Source: a virus
IMG/VR virus record: IMGVR_UViG_3300032307_000254
Span: 1-61,433 of that record
DNA length: 61,433 nt
Reading direction: 5' to 3' (one strand)
This document shows, piece by piece, positions 61,322 through 61,433 of the stretch. A program made the translations under genes and the position numbers. Each line of letters begins with the position of its first letter. Within the stretch, counting starts at the first letter, position 1. The notes beneath the pieces were generated by a model. The model searched no databases, was not told where the DNA came from, and saw only the letters and a list, made by a program, of their open reading frames with translations.

Positions 61322-61433
61322 TTAGGTGTCGTCGTCCTCGTCGTCATCAAGCCACGCGGACATATCGAAGCTGGGCGTAGGCTTAGGGGCTACGTTGTTA
61401 TCCGTAACGGGAGGGGGCGCGTCCAATTCGCCA
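61322..61433 (-). CDS. C-terminal end of a leftward gene (acidic-tail protein)
   Basis: Only the last 36 codons and the stop are in the window; the start lies beyond 61,433. The visible part is a Pro-rich linker (ELDAPPPVTDNNVAPKPTPS) and an acidic tip FDMSAWLDDDEDDDT. This resembles the end of the candidate ssDNA-binding protein at 16,462-17,385 (SEWLDNEDED). Acidic tips of this kind in phage ssDNA-binding proteins bind partners. The rest of the protein cannot be seen, so the family is open. Confidence 0.55.
   Translation of the reverse strand, partial: GELDAPPPVTDNNVAPKPTPSFDMSAWLDDDEDDDT

Overview
The window reads as a large piece of a GC-rich, tailed double-stranded DNA phage genome (Caudoviricetes). 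Genes are tightly packed, with many ATGA, GTGA, TGATG and TAATG stop/start overlaps. A full head-and-packaging set, a lysis set and a phage replication set are present. The tail genes point to a podovirus: there are connector/nozzle-type proteins and very large ejection-type proteins, and no sheath, major tail tube or tape-measure gene. A short lipoprotein beside a GH19 endolysin suggests a Gram-negative host. The host cannot be named from the sequence, and I see no integrase and no phage RNA polymerase here.

Rightward arm (1-20,698, + strand). It opens with small genes of unknown function, including four tandem paralogous Gly/Asp-rich mini-proteins sharing an HPIHLW-type N-terminus. A clear promoter at 1922 starts a module of metallopeptidase/VWA protein, MoxR-type AAA ATPase, ribbon-helix-helix protein and DUF3150 protein. 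Then come a VRR-NUC nuclease, family A DNA polymerase, a sigma-region-4-like protein, methyltransferase, glycosyltransferase, Cas4-like nuclease, SNF2 helicase, a candidate ssDNA-binding protein, a Cro-like protein and a primase-helicase. Most of these genes share the leader AGGAGCAAACC before the start codon. The arm ends at a strong terminator at 20,753.

Leftward arm (20,793-59,983, - strand). Read from its promoter side, the order is tRNA-Pro, small and large terminase, portal, GroES-like co-chaperonin, scaffold, capsid proteins, major capsid protein (terminator just after it), decoration proteins, a second glycosyltransferase and a cluster of small basic proteins. Connector proteins, several tail-fibre genes, the lysis genes, the nozzle, and finally three large proteins likely ejected with the DNA complete the arm.

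Right end (59,742-61,433). A 635-bp control region lies upstream of the leftward arm. It holds the tRNA, a promoter, a 32-bp direct repeat, and a 14-base box also found at the early promoter, each box being followed by TTAC-N4-GTAA sites. After it lie a lone rightward gene with its own terminator and the end of a leftward gene whose product finishes in an acidic tail. The shared box and sites suggest that one regulator controls both arms; this is inference.
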